From Tissierellia bacterium (GTDB taxonomy: Bacteria; Bacillota; Clostridia; Tissierellales; Sedimentibacteraceae), in NCBI GenBank assembly GCA_028709465.1, contig JAQVWY010000010.1, forward strand, positions 21,425 to 57,022: a DNA stretch of 35,598 nucleotides, in the 5' to 3' direction. Below are positions 1-8,971 of the stretch, piece after piece. Positions within the stretch are counted from its first letter, which is position 1, and each line of letters starts with the position of its first letter. The position numbers and the translations under genes are program-made. The notes beneath the pieces were generated by a model. The model was not told the DNA's origin. It searched no databases and saw nothing but the letters and a program-made list of their open reading frames with translations.

Positions 1-1815
1 TTCGAGTCGTAATTGAGTTAAAAGATTCAAATACTAATTTAGACAAAAAACAGAATAGAAGCAATCATTTAACACCAGTCGAGCAAGGTTTTATGTATGC
101 ACATAAGAATGGTACTAAATGTGGTTGGGTTATTGTTTCAAATTTTGTTGAAACTCGACTTTATAAAAGCAACAGTTGACAAACAAATATTACAGAATAA
201 TCTTTATGGCGTAGACATAAATGCTGAGAGCGTTGAAATAACAAAATTATCGCTTTGGCTAAAAACAGCTAAAAAAGATCAAACACTTGCTTCATTAGAT
301 AATAATATTAAGTGTGGTAATTCATTGATTTGTGATGAATCCATAGCTGAAGAGCTTGCTTTTAATTGGAAAAATGAATTTAGTGAAATAATGGAAAAAG
401 GCGGGTTTGATATTATAATTGGAAACCCACCATATGGGGCATCTATAGATGAAGCTACTAAAAAATACATAGCAGAAAACTACAAAACAACAGAAGGAAG
501 GTATGATACATATAAAACTTTTTTTGAATTAGGATTTAAACTATTAAAAGAAAACGGATATTTAGGATATATTACCCCAAATACTTTTTTAGTTTTAGAA
601 AACGGTGCTTCTAAATTACGGGATGTATTATTTAGAGAAAATTCATTAATAAATCTTGTTGAACTGTTTAATGTTTTTAAAACAGCAACTGTAGAACCTA
701 TAATAAGCATTTTTAAAAAAACAAAACCAAAAATAGATAATACATTTGAAGTTTTAACTTTACCTCGTAAAACTATATTGTCAAATACATTTGAAATGGA
801 AGGTAATAGTTATATATTCACACAGTTATATATAATACAAAATGAAAATCTTATATTCAATTATAGGCAAAGTATATTAGAGGCTGCACTACTTAATAAA
901 ATAAAAAAATCATCTATTCCCCTATTTAAAATATTTGATGTTTTTCAGGGTATAATACCATATGGTAAAGGAGAAGGTAAACCAAAGCAAACTGACGATA
1001 TAGTTAAAACAAAACCATTTACAGGATATACAAAAATAGATGACACATGGAAACCTTTTATAAGAGGAAAAAAAGTAAATAGATATTTAGATATGTGGGA
1101 TGGAGAGCATATTAAATATGGCGCCCATTTATGTAGACCACGTAACCCTAATATATTTGTAAACGAAAAGATATTCATAAGGCAAACAAGTGATTATCCC
1201 GTATGTACATTAGACAAAACAGGATAATTTTCAAATGATACTTTACATTGTATTTGCTATAAGAAAGATGATGCAAATAAAAATATCTCTCTGGAATATT
1301 TACTTGGAGTAATTAATTCTAAATTAATTAAATGGGTATTTCAACAAGAAAATTTCACTATTGTTAATCAGCCTTTTGCTCAAACAAAAGTTATTTTTGT
1401 TGAACGACTACCCATAAAATATTTAGAAAACTATGCAAAAGATGTGGAAAATATGGTAAACAATTTACTTAATAAATATCAAAACCAATATGTTAATAGC
1501 CAAATGTTTATAAAATATATTAAAGAAATATATAATCTAAAAAAAATTACAGAAAAAATGGATGAGTTTTATAATTTTAATTTTAGCGAATTTTACTCAG
1601 AATTAAAAAAGAAAGGTGTAAAACTAAAACCCAATCAACAAATGGATCTTATGGAACTTTTTGATGCAAAAAAACAGGAATGGCAACTGTTAAATAATGA
1701 AATTATCATTTTGGAAAATAAATTAGACCAATTAATCTATAAGATATATAACTTATCTTCAGAAGAAATAGATATTATTGAAAGTACAGTTTTACAACTT
1801 GGTATGACTGGTTAA
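1..1815 (+). pseudogene. Broken type IIG restriction-modification enzyme (Eco57I-like)
   Basis: Remnant of a fused endonuclease and N6-adenine methyltransferase; its 5' end lies outside the window. Bases 3-176 encode a nuclease-domain piece with an E-L-K motif at 15-23, ending at TGA 177-179. The methyltransferase then continues in another frame from about 175 with LYGVDIN and the catalytic NPPY motif at 424-435. The part that should lie between, including the SAM-binding motif I, is absent, so there is an internal deletion plus frameshift. The same frame hits TAA at 1225-1227, then runs on openly to 1815 through a target-recognition-like segment (EYLLGVINSKLIKW) and a charged C-terminus. The TAA probably replaces a Tyr codon (TGxFSND). 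The first ~27 residues after the ATG at 97 are out-of-frame noise. A functional enzyme is very unlikely. Confidence 0.85.
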
Positions 1816-1857
1816 ATCATTGGATCTTTCATATTCGTATCCTAACAATCAATAAAA

Positions 1858-1886
1858 CTTCTCAAATTTTGAGGAGCCTTTTTATT
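1858..1886 (+). terminator. Rho-independent terminator after the broken RM gene
   Basis: Inverted repeat CTTCTCAAA / TTTTGAGGAG followed by CC and TTTTTATTTT on the plus strand, 43 bases after the end of the type IIG remnant. Confidence 0.7.
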
Positions 1887-1983
1887 TTCCATTCATTAAT
1901 ATGTCCGTAACAGTTCATATTCACAATCAATTTCGTAATTATAGACCTAACAATAACATTCTTATTTTCGTAAAAATTCGTCC

Positions 1984-2017
1984 ATAAAAAAACTCCTCAA
2001 ATTTGAAGAGTTTTTGG
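1984..2017. terminator. Bidirectional terminator-like hairpin
   Basis: Stem AACTCCTCAAA / TTTGAAGAGTT centred near 2001, with an A/T run on both sides, so it could end transcription in either direction. The stem resembles the hairpins at 1858 and at 5621 (after ssrA). Confidence 0.6.
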
Positions 2018-2097
2018 TATTCTCCATATATTAGTATAGAGGCAAACCGTACAGACATAAAGTTTTAAATAATATTGAATCAGACTTACAAAATAAA

Positions 2098-2156
2098 TTC
2101 TAACACACTTTCTAACACATTCTAACCATTTTTGTCAATTAAATGTGTTAGAATAT
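2098..2156. repeat. TTCTAACACA direct and inverted repeats
   Basis: Two direct TTCTAACACA copies and a partial third (TTCTAACCA), followed about 20 bases later by the inverted copy TGTGTTAGAA. No intact gene on either strand is placed to use this as an operator. It may be a protein-binding or recombinase site left by a lost element. Confidence 0.55.
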
Positions 2157-2260
2157 TTATTATAAAATTCATCATTAATTTTTATGAATCAGGAAAATTC
2201 TATAGGCATTTCCTCTTTCTTTAAGTTAATCCTATTCTTTGATATTCCTATTATTTAAAT

Positions 2261-2683
2261 TTATTGAATATTTCTTCTGGAAACCAATGCTTGATTAAAT
2301 TCAACTAATTTTATTTGTTCATTTTCAATTAATTCAACTAAATTCTTTGCCTCTGCAAATACAAGAACTCCATATGTTTTTACGCCATGTTCTTCTGCAT
2401 AATTTAAAGCTGATTGATAGAATTCATTTTTCCAAGGTATGCGCTCAATTGTATTAACTTCCTCTTCTCTATCTAAAACGTATTGTAATAAACTTTTATA
2501 ATGCAACTCGTATGCCTGCGCCACTAAAGGCATCTCACTTTTTTCTATACTTACAGGATTTACAAGCCATTTTAAAATCTCTTCTATTGCTTCTTATTTT
2601 TCAATATCTTGTACTATAATAAGCTTTTCCTCAACAGAAACTAAACCATTTTTATATCGTTCCAATAATTCTTTATATTCCAT
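2261..2683 (-). pseudogene. Degenerate gene, anti-sigma-factor-like remnant
   Basis: A good ribosome site (GGAGGG, 5 bases) precedes ATG 2683. The frame reads 29 residues (LLERYKNGLVSVEEK, a charged helical N-terminus like those of anti-sigma factors), stops at TAA 2594-2596, then stays open in the same frame to 2261. The downstream part ends in VKTYGVLVFAEAKNLVELIE, which resembles the C-terminal domain of Firmicute sigma-factor regulators. A membrane segment and several dozen or more residues that such proteins have between these parts are missing. I infer a nonsense mutation plus internal deletion; the family assignment is tentative. The 90-residue piece after the stop could in principle still start at ATG 2533, but has no clear ribosome site. 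Confidence 0.45.
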
Positions 2684-2761
2684 TTATACCCTCCAGCTTA
2701 ATTTTTAATTATGTAAACAATAAAATTGGAGGGCACTAATCGTCCTCCAATCTTGGTATCT

Positions 2762-3136
2762 TTAACTATGTTTTATTATCCAATCAAGTAAATCCTTATC
2801 ATCAAGTTTATTAGAAGCCAATCCAAGCCCTAACTCTATAAGTTCTTCATTTGAACACTCTAATATAATTCCATTCATTTCAAGAAATGTCATCATGACT
2901 AATAAACCAATTCTTTTATTACCATCCACGAATGCATGATTATTTATTAATGAAAATCCAAGTCGTGCTGCTTTTGCATGAATTGTTTTGTAAATATCTT
3001 CGCCATCAAAACTTTGGAATGGAGAATTTAGAGCTGAATCTAACAATCCATCATCCTGAATTCCATCTATACCACCAGTTTCTTGAATCAACATACTGTG
3101 AATTTGAATAACTTGAAATTTGGTTAATCTTTTCAT
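2762..3136 (-). CDS. doc: Doc-type toxin (death on curing, Fic fold)
   Basis: Toxin of a type II toxin-antitoxin pair. The 124-residue length matches Doc. The Fic-family motif HAFVDGNKR lies at residues 67-75, with the Doc-type Lys in place of the Gly of AMP-transferring Fic proteins. Characterised Doc phosphorylates EF-Tu and blocks translation; the same activity here is inference from the family. Its ATG overlaps the stop of the upstream antitoxin gene (ATGA, 3133-3136), so the two are translationally coupled. The frame is intact, unlike most of its neighbours in this decaying region. Confidence 0.9.
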   Translation of the reverse strand: MKRLTKFQVIQIHSMLIQETGGIDGIQDDGLLDSALNSPFQSFDGEDIYKTIHAKAARLGFSLINNHAFVDGNKRIGLLVMMTFLEMNGIILECSNEELIELGLGLASNKLDDKDLLDWIIKHS

Positions 3137-3375
3137 TTTGCAAGTTCCTCAAAAGCTTCTTTATGCTTAGATAATAATCTTTTAGCTATAATATTTACTT
3201 CTTCATCCTCAATTGTTTCTCCTTTTTCAAATTGACTGATTTCAATTAAAACATATCTTGGGACATTATTTTTTAATATAATTGCTGCTCCATTCTCGTC
3301 TACTAAACGTGCAACTTTTGAAAAATTCTGATTAGCTTCCGAAATAGATATTAAATTTTTTGTGTTAATTTGCAT
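3133..3375 (-). CDS. phd: Phd/YefM-family antitoxin
   Basis: 80-residue antitoxin. The N-terminal two thirds (SEANQNFSKVARLVDENG, then IILKNNVPRYVLI) is the Phd/YefM DNA-binding fold. The charged C-terminus (roughly 55-80) is the part expected to fold onto Doc and neutralise it. AGGAGG lies 7 bases before ATG 3375. It is the first gene of the two-gene operon with doc, and a consensus-like promoter with an overlapping dyad lies just upstream, as expected for an autoregulated toxin-antitoxin unit. Confidence 0.9.
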   Translation of the reverse strand: MQINTKNLISISEANQNFSKVARLVDENGAAIILKNNVPRYVLIEISQFEKGETIEDEEVNIIAKRLLSKHKEAFEELAK

Positions 3376-3395
3376 ACTAATACCTCCTTTTTTAT

Positions 3396-3430
3396 ATTAT
3401 ATTCTATATTTAGGATAAATTCAACCTAAA
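3396..3430 (-). promoter_or_regulatory. phd-doc promoter with overlapping operator dyad
   Basis: -35 TTGAAT (3419-3424), 17-base spacer, -10 TATAAT (3396-3401). A perfect inverted repeat TTTAGG-N10-CCTAAA (3409-3430) covers the -35 box, a typical position for Phd autorepression. Binding by Phd is inferred. Confidence 0.7.
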
Positions 3431-3461
3431 AAATTTGTTTTACTTAATTATTTCCTAAATA

Positions 3462-3683
3462 TTAAAGAATTATTGTAAATCTTGGTTTAAAATGAATTTC
3501 AATCGAGGCGCATTCAGTTTTTATTAATATGGATGATTCGTTTCTTTTATCAGAAAGAATTATTACTGAACTAACACTTTCAAAATCTAAAGATGAAATA
3601 AGTATATTATCAAAAGTATATACCTGTATCTTTATATCCGAGTAAGATGGGCTAATATTTATTATAAACTTTTCATTACACAT
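3462..3683 (-). CDS. Orphan 73-residue open frame, unknown
   Basis: I do not recognise this protein. It starts inside the last codons of the truncated MmeI-like gene in another frame. The frame is open about 60 bases further upstream (NVVHFCYNTATYKF) without a start. It is rich in beta-branched residues and has no membrane segment or signal peptide. There is no clear ribosome site. It is most likely the tail of a foreign gene joined to the MmeI remnant by a deletion, and may not be expressed. Confidence 0.3.
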   Translation of the reverse strand: MCNEKFIINISPSYSDIKIQVYTFDNILISSLDFESVSSVIILSDKRNESSILIKTECASIEIHFKPRFTIIL

Positions 3684-5449
3684 ATTACAAAACTTATAAG
3701 TTGCAGTGTTATAACAAAAATGGACAACATTATCAAGTTAGTCCATATAAAAGGTCTATACGCAAAATCAAAATGTATTACATTTCGTTGAAACAATGGT
3801 TTCCATAGAATTGGAACCTGTTCACCTTGAACTATACTATTAGTCGATACAAAAGCAACTTTAATGTTTGTATCTTTTATTAAATCTGCAGCTTTTTTAA
3901 ACCAAGCGGAAACATAATCAAGATTTCCTACCCCTTTGAAATTGTAGCCAAATACATTAATCATATCTGATTTTTGTTCCTTATTTTGATATTTCTTACC
4001 TATAAACGGAGGGTTTCCTAATATATAGTTCAACTCTTTTTTTAAAACAATGCATTCCCAATCAATTCTTAAAGCATTTTCATTTACAATCGTTGCAGAC
4101 TTTTTTAAAGGTAATCGTGCATAATATAAACCAAAATATTCTGAAACAAGATTATTCATTTGATGATCAATAAGCCACATACCAACATGTGCAATTTGGC
4201 TTGGAAACTCCTCACGTTCTATACCATAAAACTGATTTACATTTACTTTACAATAGTCTGATATATCCATTATATTCTGATCTTCTATTATCATTTTCAT
4301 TACTTCAAGCTCTAATTTTCTTATCTCTTTATATGTGATAATCAAGAAATTTCCACAACCGCATGCTGGATCAAGGAATTTTAATTTGCTTAACTTCTCA
4401 TGGAATAAAATGAGTTGTCTTTTATTAAATTTAATTAATTCAAATTGTTTCCATAAATCGTCAAGGAATAAAGGTTTAATCAGTTTTAAAATGTTATCCT
4501 CACTTGTGTAATGTGCCCCAATTTCTCTTCTCTCATGTTGATTCATAACACCTTGAAACATAGCTCCAAATATGGCTGGAGAAATATTTGTCCAATTTAA
4601 GGAACTACAATCAATAAGAATTTTTCTCATTCTATAGTCATAATCTGCAAAGGATAGTCGTTCTCTAAACAAGCTCCCATTTATATAAGCGAAATGTTTA
4701 AGTTCTTCGGTTAACATTGTTTGTTTTACCCGTTCTTCAGGTGGAGTATCAAGAATCTCAAATAGTTTAGCAATGCGATATGATAAATCTGACCCATCTT
4801 CTTTTGAATTTGAAATATAATTAAAGAAAATATCTTTTTCAAATATTCCTGTATCATCAGGAAATATACAAAATAAAAGTCTTACTAAATATACTTCTAA
4901 CTGGTGTCCTTTATAACCATGTTCTTTTAGTATATCGTGAAGTTTAGCCATATTTTCAGCAGCTTTAACATCAACATCTTTATTAGCTAATTTAGCTGAT
5001 GTTTTTTGTCCTATTATGTCAGAAAAAAGCTTTAAATGTTTATGTAACTGGGATGTTTTAAAATTCCATATTTGTCCTGTCACATTTCGATAAAGCCGAA
5101 TATTTTCGAAGTCACAAACCATTATATATTTAGGTAAGTCCACATCCTCCAAATTAAACGCATAATCTTTTGCCTGGTCATATGCTTTATCAAGACTTTT
5201 TCCCTTAGACTTCATTTCGATTAAAATAAAACCTTTCCATAGCAAGTCAATATAACCATTTCTTTCCTTACCATTTTTATCCTTACCTTTTGGAACTTTT
5301 TTTTCAAATAATGCAACTCTCAATCTATCAATTCCAAGAACTTCAAAAAAATCATTTAAAAAGCTCTGTGCTTCAGAAGATTCATAAGCTGCAAACTTCC
5401 ATTTTTTTGAAAATCTCAATGCTCGTTGTCTTATATCTGTCCAGGTTAA
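3662..5449 (-). pseudogene. Truncated MmeI-like type IIG restriction-modification enzyme
   Basis: The family combines nuclease, adenine methyltransferase and target recognition in about 900 or more residues. The main open frame (TTG 5419 to 3662, 585 codons) shows the nuclease residues D58 and E68-M-K70, SAM motif I LDPACGCGNF (350-359) and catalytic NPPF (469-472). It ends soon after FAYRPFIWTN, so the last third, including the target-recognition domain, is gone. Upstream codons 5449-5420 still read LTWTDIRQRAL, the normal N-terminus of this family, but the codon before is TAA and no start codon remains. AGGAGAG at about 5470 may be the old ribosome site. Both ends are therefore damaged; the remaining frame is clean, which suggests recent loss. 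Confidence 0.8.
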
Positions 5450-5613
5450 TTACACTTTTTATTTTCTCTCCTAAAGTTTTTAATTTTAAGTTTTAGTATA
5501 CAATTCATACCTTAAACAATATGATTATTGTTACCAAATCGAGCTACACAATACCCCTAAAATTAATTACCTTATAAAAAAGTAAAAAAAAGCCTACATA
5601 CGAACTAAACTTA

Positions 5614-5642
5614 ATAAAAAAATCCTTCAAATTTGAAGGATT
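5614..5642 (-). terminator. Terminator after ssrA
   Basis: Stem AATCCTTCAAA / TTTGAAGGATT (5621-5642) followed by a T-run on the minus strand, 25 bases past the tmRNA 3' end. Confidence 0.85.
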
Positions 5643-5667
5643 CTTCACTGTTTTATTCAATTTTTTA

Positions 5668-6018
5668 TGGAGGCGGTGGGAGTCGAACCCACGTCCGAAA
5701 ATATTTCCACAAGACTTTCTCCGAGTGCAGACCATAATTTAATTTTCGCCTTGAATGCCGCCTATGGTCAGGCTACATTCTTAGCTATCTTCGATTAATC
5801 AACTTGAGGTCGAAGAATCCCTCAAGCAGTTCCCTGATTTAGATGATGCCCCAACTTAACCTACAGGTCGGTTAAGCGGGACAAGCAAGCAGCTTACGCT
5901 GCGAATGCTAAATTATTATTTTCTTTTGCGTTTATTTTTGTTGCCACTTTTAACGTTGTTCAGCGCAACGACTCGCTTATCTTACTTCTATACCCCCGTC
6001 GAAACCATTTACGCCCCC
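5668..6018 (-). ncRNA. ssrA: Transfer-messenger RNA (tmRNA)
   Basis: The 5' end reads GGGGGCGTAAATGGTTTCGA and the 3' end carries GGGTTCGACTCCCACCGCC, the T-loop and acceptor half. GGGGGCG pairs with CGCCTCC apart from one G-U. Length is about 351 bases. The terminal CCA is not encoded in full; genomic sequence after CCTCCA is TAA. The tag reading frame is at 5894-5929. The gene starts 13 bases after the smpB stop, so it is either cotranscribed with smpB and processed or has a promoter inside smpB. It tags proteins from stalled ribosomes for degradation, together with SmpB. Confidence 0.95.
5894..5929 (-). other. tmRNA tag reading frame
   Basis: The internal frame, with GCA as likely resume codon, encodes AKENNNLAFAA followed by TAA. 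Tags commonly end in ALAA or similar; the LAFAA ending is slightly unusual but keeps a hydrophobic-Ala-Ala end suited to ClpXP-type proteolysis. The exact resume codon is inferred from its position. Confidence 0.8.
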
Positions 6019-6031
6019 GTAATTGGATTGA

Positions 6032-6484
6032 CTAATAGTCCTGTCTTTGTTGCATTCTTCTTTCTGCATCTTTTTTAGCAATTGTTTCACGTTTATCGTA
6101 ATTTTTCTTGCCTTTTGCCACAGATATTTCCATTTTTACAAGGCCATTTTTTAAATATAAACTTAATGGTATGATTGAATAACCTTTTAATGTAACTAAT
6201 CCTACAAGTTTTCTAATTTCTCTTTTATTAAGAAGAAGTTTTCTTACCCTTAAAGGATCAACATTATAAATATTTCCTTTTTCATAGGGGCTAATATGCA
6301 TACCATATACATATGCTTCTCCATCTTTAATGTTTATATAACTATCCTTTAAGTTAACTTTTCCCTGTCTAATTGATTTAACTTCTGTTCCAACAAGCAC
6401 TATTCCAGCTTCATATTTATCTTCTATAAAATAGTCATGATATGCCTTTTTATTGCTTGCAACATTTTTAGTATTCACTGCCAT
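6032..6484 (-). CDS. smpB: tmRNA-binding protein SmpB
   Basis: 150 residues, the family's usual length. It binds the tRNA-like part of tmRNA and carries it into the stalled ribosome. Characteristic segments are [20 protein letters not shown] near the N-terminus, the [21 protein letters not shown] region, and the basic C-terminal tail ([20 protein letters not shown]) that enters the mRNA channel. It lies directly upstream of ssrA. A consensus promoter 29 bases upstream of the ATG drives it. Confidence 0.97.
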   Translation of the reverse strand: MAVNTKNVASNKKAYHDYFIEDKYEAGIVLVGTEVKSIRQGKVNLKDSYINIKDGEAYVYGMHISPYEKGNIYNVDPLRVRKLLLNKREIRKLVGLVTLKGYSIIPLSLYLKNGLVKMEISVAKGKKNYDKRETIAKKDAERRMQQRQDY

Positions 6485-6512
6485 ATTATCACCTACCGTT
6501 AAGCGTAGAAAG

Positions 6513-6541
6513 ATTATAACACTATATGACTATGTTGTCAA
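6513..6541 (-). promoter_or_regulatory. Consensus sigma-A promoter of smpB-ssrA
   Basis: TTGACA (6536-6541), 17-base spacer, TATAAT (6513-6518): perfect match to the consensus. It implies that smpB and probably ssrA are strongly transcribed independently of rnr. Confidence 0.9.
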
Positions 6542-6708
6542 ATGGTAAAATATTTACGTTTTTAAATACAATTAGTTTATAATTATACTATACGCAAAAA
6601 AACTTAAACTAAACTTAAAATTATTAAATTGTTAAATACAATATAAACCATTAATGAATAAAAATGAATGTTTCGTATTACCGAATTTAAACAAATACTT
6701 TCGTTTTT

Positions 6709-6782
6709 TGTCATACTGAACAATAGTGAAGGATCTTCCCAAATGTTTAAGGGAGATTCTTCACCTAGGGTTCAGAATGACA
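6709..6782. repeat. 74-bp imperfect palindrome, MITE/REP-like
   Basis: The left arm begins TGTCATACTGAACAATAGTG. The right arm, read in reverse complement, begins TGTCATTCTGAACCCTAGGT; both then run GAAGRATCTYCC towards a short centre. It lies in the gap between rnr and smpB, where it could form a long hairpin after rnr. The TGTCATTCTGA ends resemble dispersed palindromic repeats known in many bacterial genomes. No transposase is present nearby. Confidence 0.75.
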
Positions 6783-6823
6783 GGATAGTTACGTTATTCA
6801 TAATAGTTGTAGTAACCCCTTAA

Positions 6824-8938
6824 TTATATCAACTCAAAATCAATTTCTGCTCTAGCAATACTTACCTTTGAAACCCTTATTTTAACAGCATCTCCTATTT
6901 TAAAAACCTTTCTGCTGCCTTGGCCGAATAATTCCTTTTTCTCTTCATCGTAGATATAATAGTCATCAACCATATTAGAGATATGGACTAACCCTTCCAC
7001 TGTATTTTCAAGTTCAACAAAAATCCCAAAGCTTGTTACGCCTGAAATAACTCCTTCATATTCTTCATTAATTTTATCAGACATATATTCAGCAATTTTA
7101 ATTTTATTTGTATCTCTTTCTACCTCATCAGCTAATCTTTCCATTTTAGATGATTGCTCTGCTACAACAGCAGTTCTTTCAAACAATTTATTTAAATCAT
7201 CTTCTTTGAACTTGCCCTTAAGCTGTCCCTTAATAATTCGATGTATTTGCAAATCTGGATATCTCCTTATTGGAGAAGTAAAGTGGCAATAATAAGTTGC
7301 TGCTAATCCAAAATGCGGAGAGCTTTCAGATGAGTAAATTGCTTTTTTCAATGAACGTAGCATCATTGTATTTATGAGAGATTCTTCCTTTTTACCTTTG
7401 ATTTTTTCTAACAACTTTTGAAGCTCCCTTGGATGTACATCTTGCCCACCCTTTAAAGTATAACCTAGATTATGTATAAATTTGCTAAATTCATACATTT
7501 TCTCATCTTCAGGATCTTCGTGAATTCTATATACAAATGGCATATTCATCCAATAATAATGTTCTGCTACGGTTTCATTACAAACTAACATAAATTCTTC
7601 TATTATTTTATTAGATACACGTCTCTCATATTTAATGACATCTATTGCTTTACCATTTTCATCTGTGAGTATTTTTGATTCAGGGAAATCAAAATCAATG
7701 CTTCCTCTTTCATATCTTTTATTTCTCAATATTAAACTTAATTCTTCCATATATTTAAGCATTTCTAATATTGGCTCATATTTCTTACACAATTCTTCAT
7801 CATTATTTTCTAACATATCAGAAACATCTGAATATACCATTCTATAATGACTTTTTATTATACTTTCAAATATTTCATAATCTGTAACTTTGCCTTCTTT
7901 ATTTATAATCATTTCAACTGACAATGCTAGTTTATCTTCATTAGGATTTAAACTGCAAGCACCGTTAGATAATTCTTTTGGCAACATTGGTATTACCCTG
8001 TCACTTAAATAAATACTAGTAGCTCTTTTTAATGCTTCCTTATCAAGCTTTCTGTCTTCTTTAACATAATGTGTGACATCTGCAATATGTACACCTAGCT
8101 TATATTCATTTTCATTTAATTTTTCTACATAAACTGCATCATCTAAATCTTTTGCATCACTGCCATCTATAGTTATAATTGGAAGATTTCTTAAATCTCT
8201 TCTTCTTTTATATTCTTGTTCATGTATTTCTTCTCCTGAAACCTTTTTTGCTTCTTTTATAACATCTTCTGGAAATACCTGTCTTACCTTTTTCGCTATT
8301 AATACTGCTTCAATATGAGTTTTTGTGTCTTCAATATCTCCAATAATATCAACTATTTTCCCTTCAGGATTCTTCCTTTTATCTGGCCATTCAATTATTT
8401 TTGCAGTTACTTTATCATTGCTTTTTGCATTATTAAAATCTTCTTTAGGAATAAAAATATCAAAAGCAATCCTTTTATCATCTGGTACAACGAATCCAAA
8501 ATGTTTGCTTTTTTGAAATGTTCCTATTACAAATGTATTAGCCCTTTCAATTATACGAATTACCTTACCTTCTGGGCTTTTAACTTCCTCTGTTACCTTC
8601 ATAGGTCTTACGATTACTCTATCACCATGCATTGCACCATTCATATCTACTGGTGAAATGAAAATATCTTTTAATTCCTTGTTATCAGGTCTTAAAAATG
8701 CAAACCCTTTTTGATTGCCATCTAATGTTCCTATTACTAAATTCATTTTTTCTGGAATACCATATCTTTGAGCTCGAGTAAATATTATTTTACCTTCATT
8801 TTCAAGTTCATTTAATATTTTTAAAAGCTCTTTTTTCATGACCCATTCAACTTCTAATTCTTGTAACAATTCATTTAAAGTTAATGGCTTATATGCTTCT
8901 TCTTTCATAAATTCAAGTATTTTTTCTTTTAAATTCAT
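6824..8938 (-). CDS. rnr: Ribonuclease R
   Basis: 3'-to-5' exoribonuclease of 704 residues that degrades structured RNA and works with tmRNA/SmpB in clearing non-stop mRNA. Domains in order: N-terminal winged helix (about 1-65), cold-shock OB folds (about 66-200, with GFAFL and FGFVVPDD), the RNB catalytic domain from about 250 with acidic site DGSDAKDLDDA (258-268), and a C-terminal S1 domain from about 625 (GVISGVTSFGIFVELENTVEG). It is the last gene of the series hydrolase-murF-like-ddl-rnr, starting 33 bases after the ddl stop. The smpB and ssrA genes follow on the same strand but have their own promoter. Confidence 0.96.
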   Translation of the reverse strand: MNLKEKILEFMKEEAYKPLTLNELLQELEVEWVMKKELLKILNELENEGKIIFTRAQRYGIPEKMNLVIGTLDGNQKGFAFLRPDNKELKDIFISPVDMNGAMHGDRVIVRPMKVTEEVKSPEGKVIRIIERANTFVIGTFQKSKHFGFVVPDDKRIAFDIFIPKEDFNNAKSNDKVTAKIIEWPDKRKNPEGKIVDIIGDIEDTKTHIEAVLIAKKVRQVFPEDVIKEAKKVSGEEIHEQEYKRRRDLRNLPIITIDGSDAKDLDDAVYVEKLNENEYKLGVHIADVTHYVKEDRKLDKEALKRATSIYLSDRVIPMLPKELSNGACSLNPNEDKLALSVEMIINKEGKVTDYEIFESIIKSHYRMVYSDVSDMLENNDEELCKKYEPILEMLKYMEELSLILRNKRYERGSIDFDFPESKILTDENGKAIDVIKYERRVSNKIIEEFMLVCNETVAEHYYWMNMPFVYRIHEDPEDEKMYEFSKFIHNLGYTLKGGQDVHPRELQKLLEKIKGKKEESLINTMMLRSLKKAIYSSESSPHFGLAATYYCHFTSPIRRYPDLQIHRIIKGQLKGKFKEDDLNKLFERTAVVAEQSSKMERLADEVERDTNKIKIAEYMSDKINEEYEGVISGVTSFGIFVELENTVEGLVHISNMVDDYYIYDEEKKELFGQGSRKVFKIGDAVKIRVSKVSIARAEIDFELI

Positions 8939-8971
8939 ATCGTACCTTCTCTCATCTAATAGTTGATTTAA

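Larger units (their letters stand above)
1816..2260. other. Gene-free 445-bp stretch in the accessory region
   Basis: No open frame with coding character. It contains two terminator-like hairpins (1858-1886 and 1984-2017) and a cluster of TTCTAACACA repeats with an inverted copy (2098-2156). The last 100 bases before the minus-strand remnant at 2261 show nothing I recognise. Confidence 0.6.
6485..6823. other. Gene-free stretch between rnr and smpB
   Basis: Contains the smpB promoter (6513-6541) and the palindromic repeat (6709-6782). The AT-rich remainder shows no gene and no T-run terminator for rnr; the palindrome may serve that purpose. Confidence 0.6.

Noticed and set aside
1225..1227. 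Stop codon in the type IIG gene as recoding site
   Set aside because: It is TAA, not TGA, and the gene also has an internal deletion, so nonsense mutation is simpler.
5668..5720. Partial tRNA gene
   Set aside because: The T-loop and acceptor belong to the tmRNA; no anticodon arm is present.
5544..5735. Open frame across the 3' end of ssrA
   Set aside because: It overlaps the tmRNA acceptor and T-arm and its terminator; the RNA gene explains the sequence.
8315..8656. Plus-strand open frame of 113 codons inside rnr
   Set aside because: Antisense shadow of a well-conserved RNase R frame, without ribosome site or recognisable protein.
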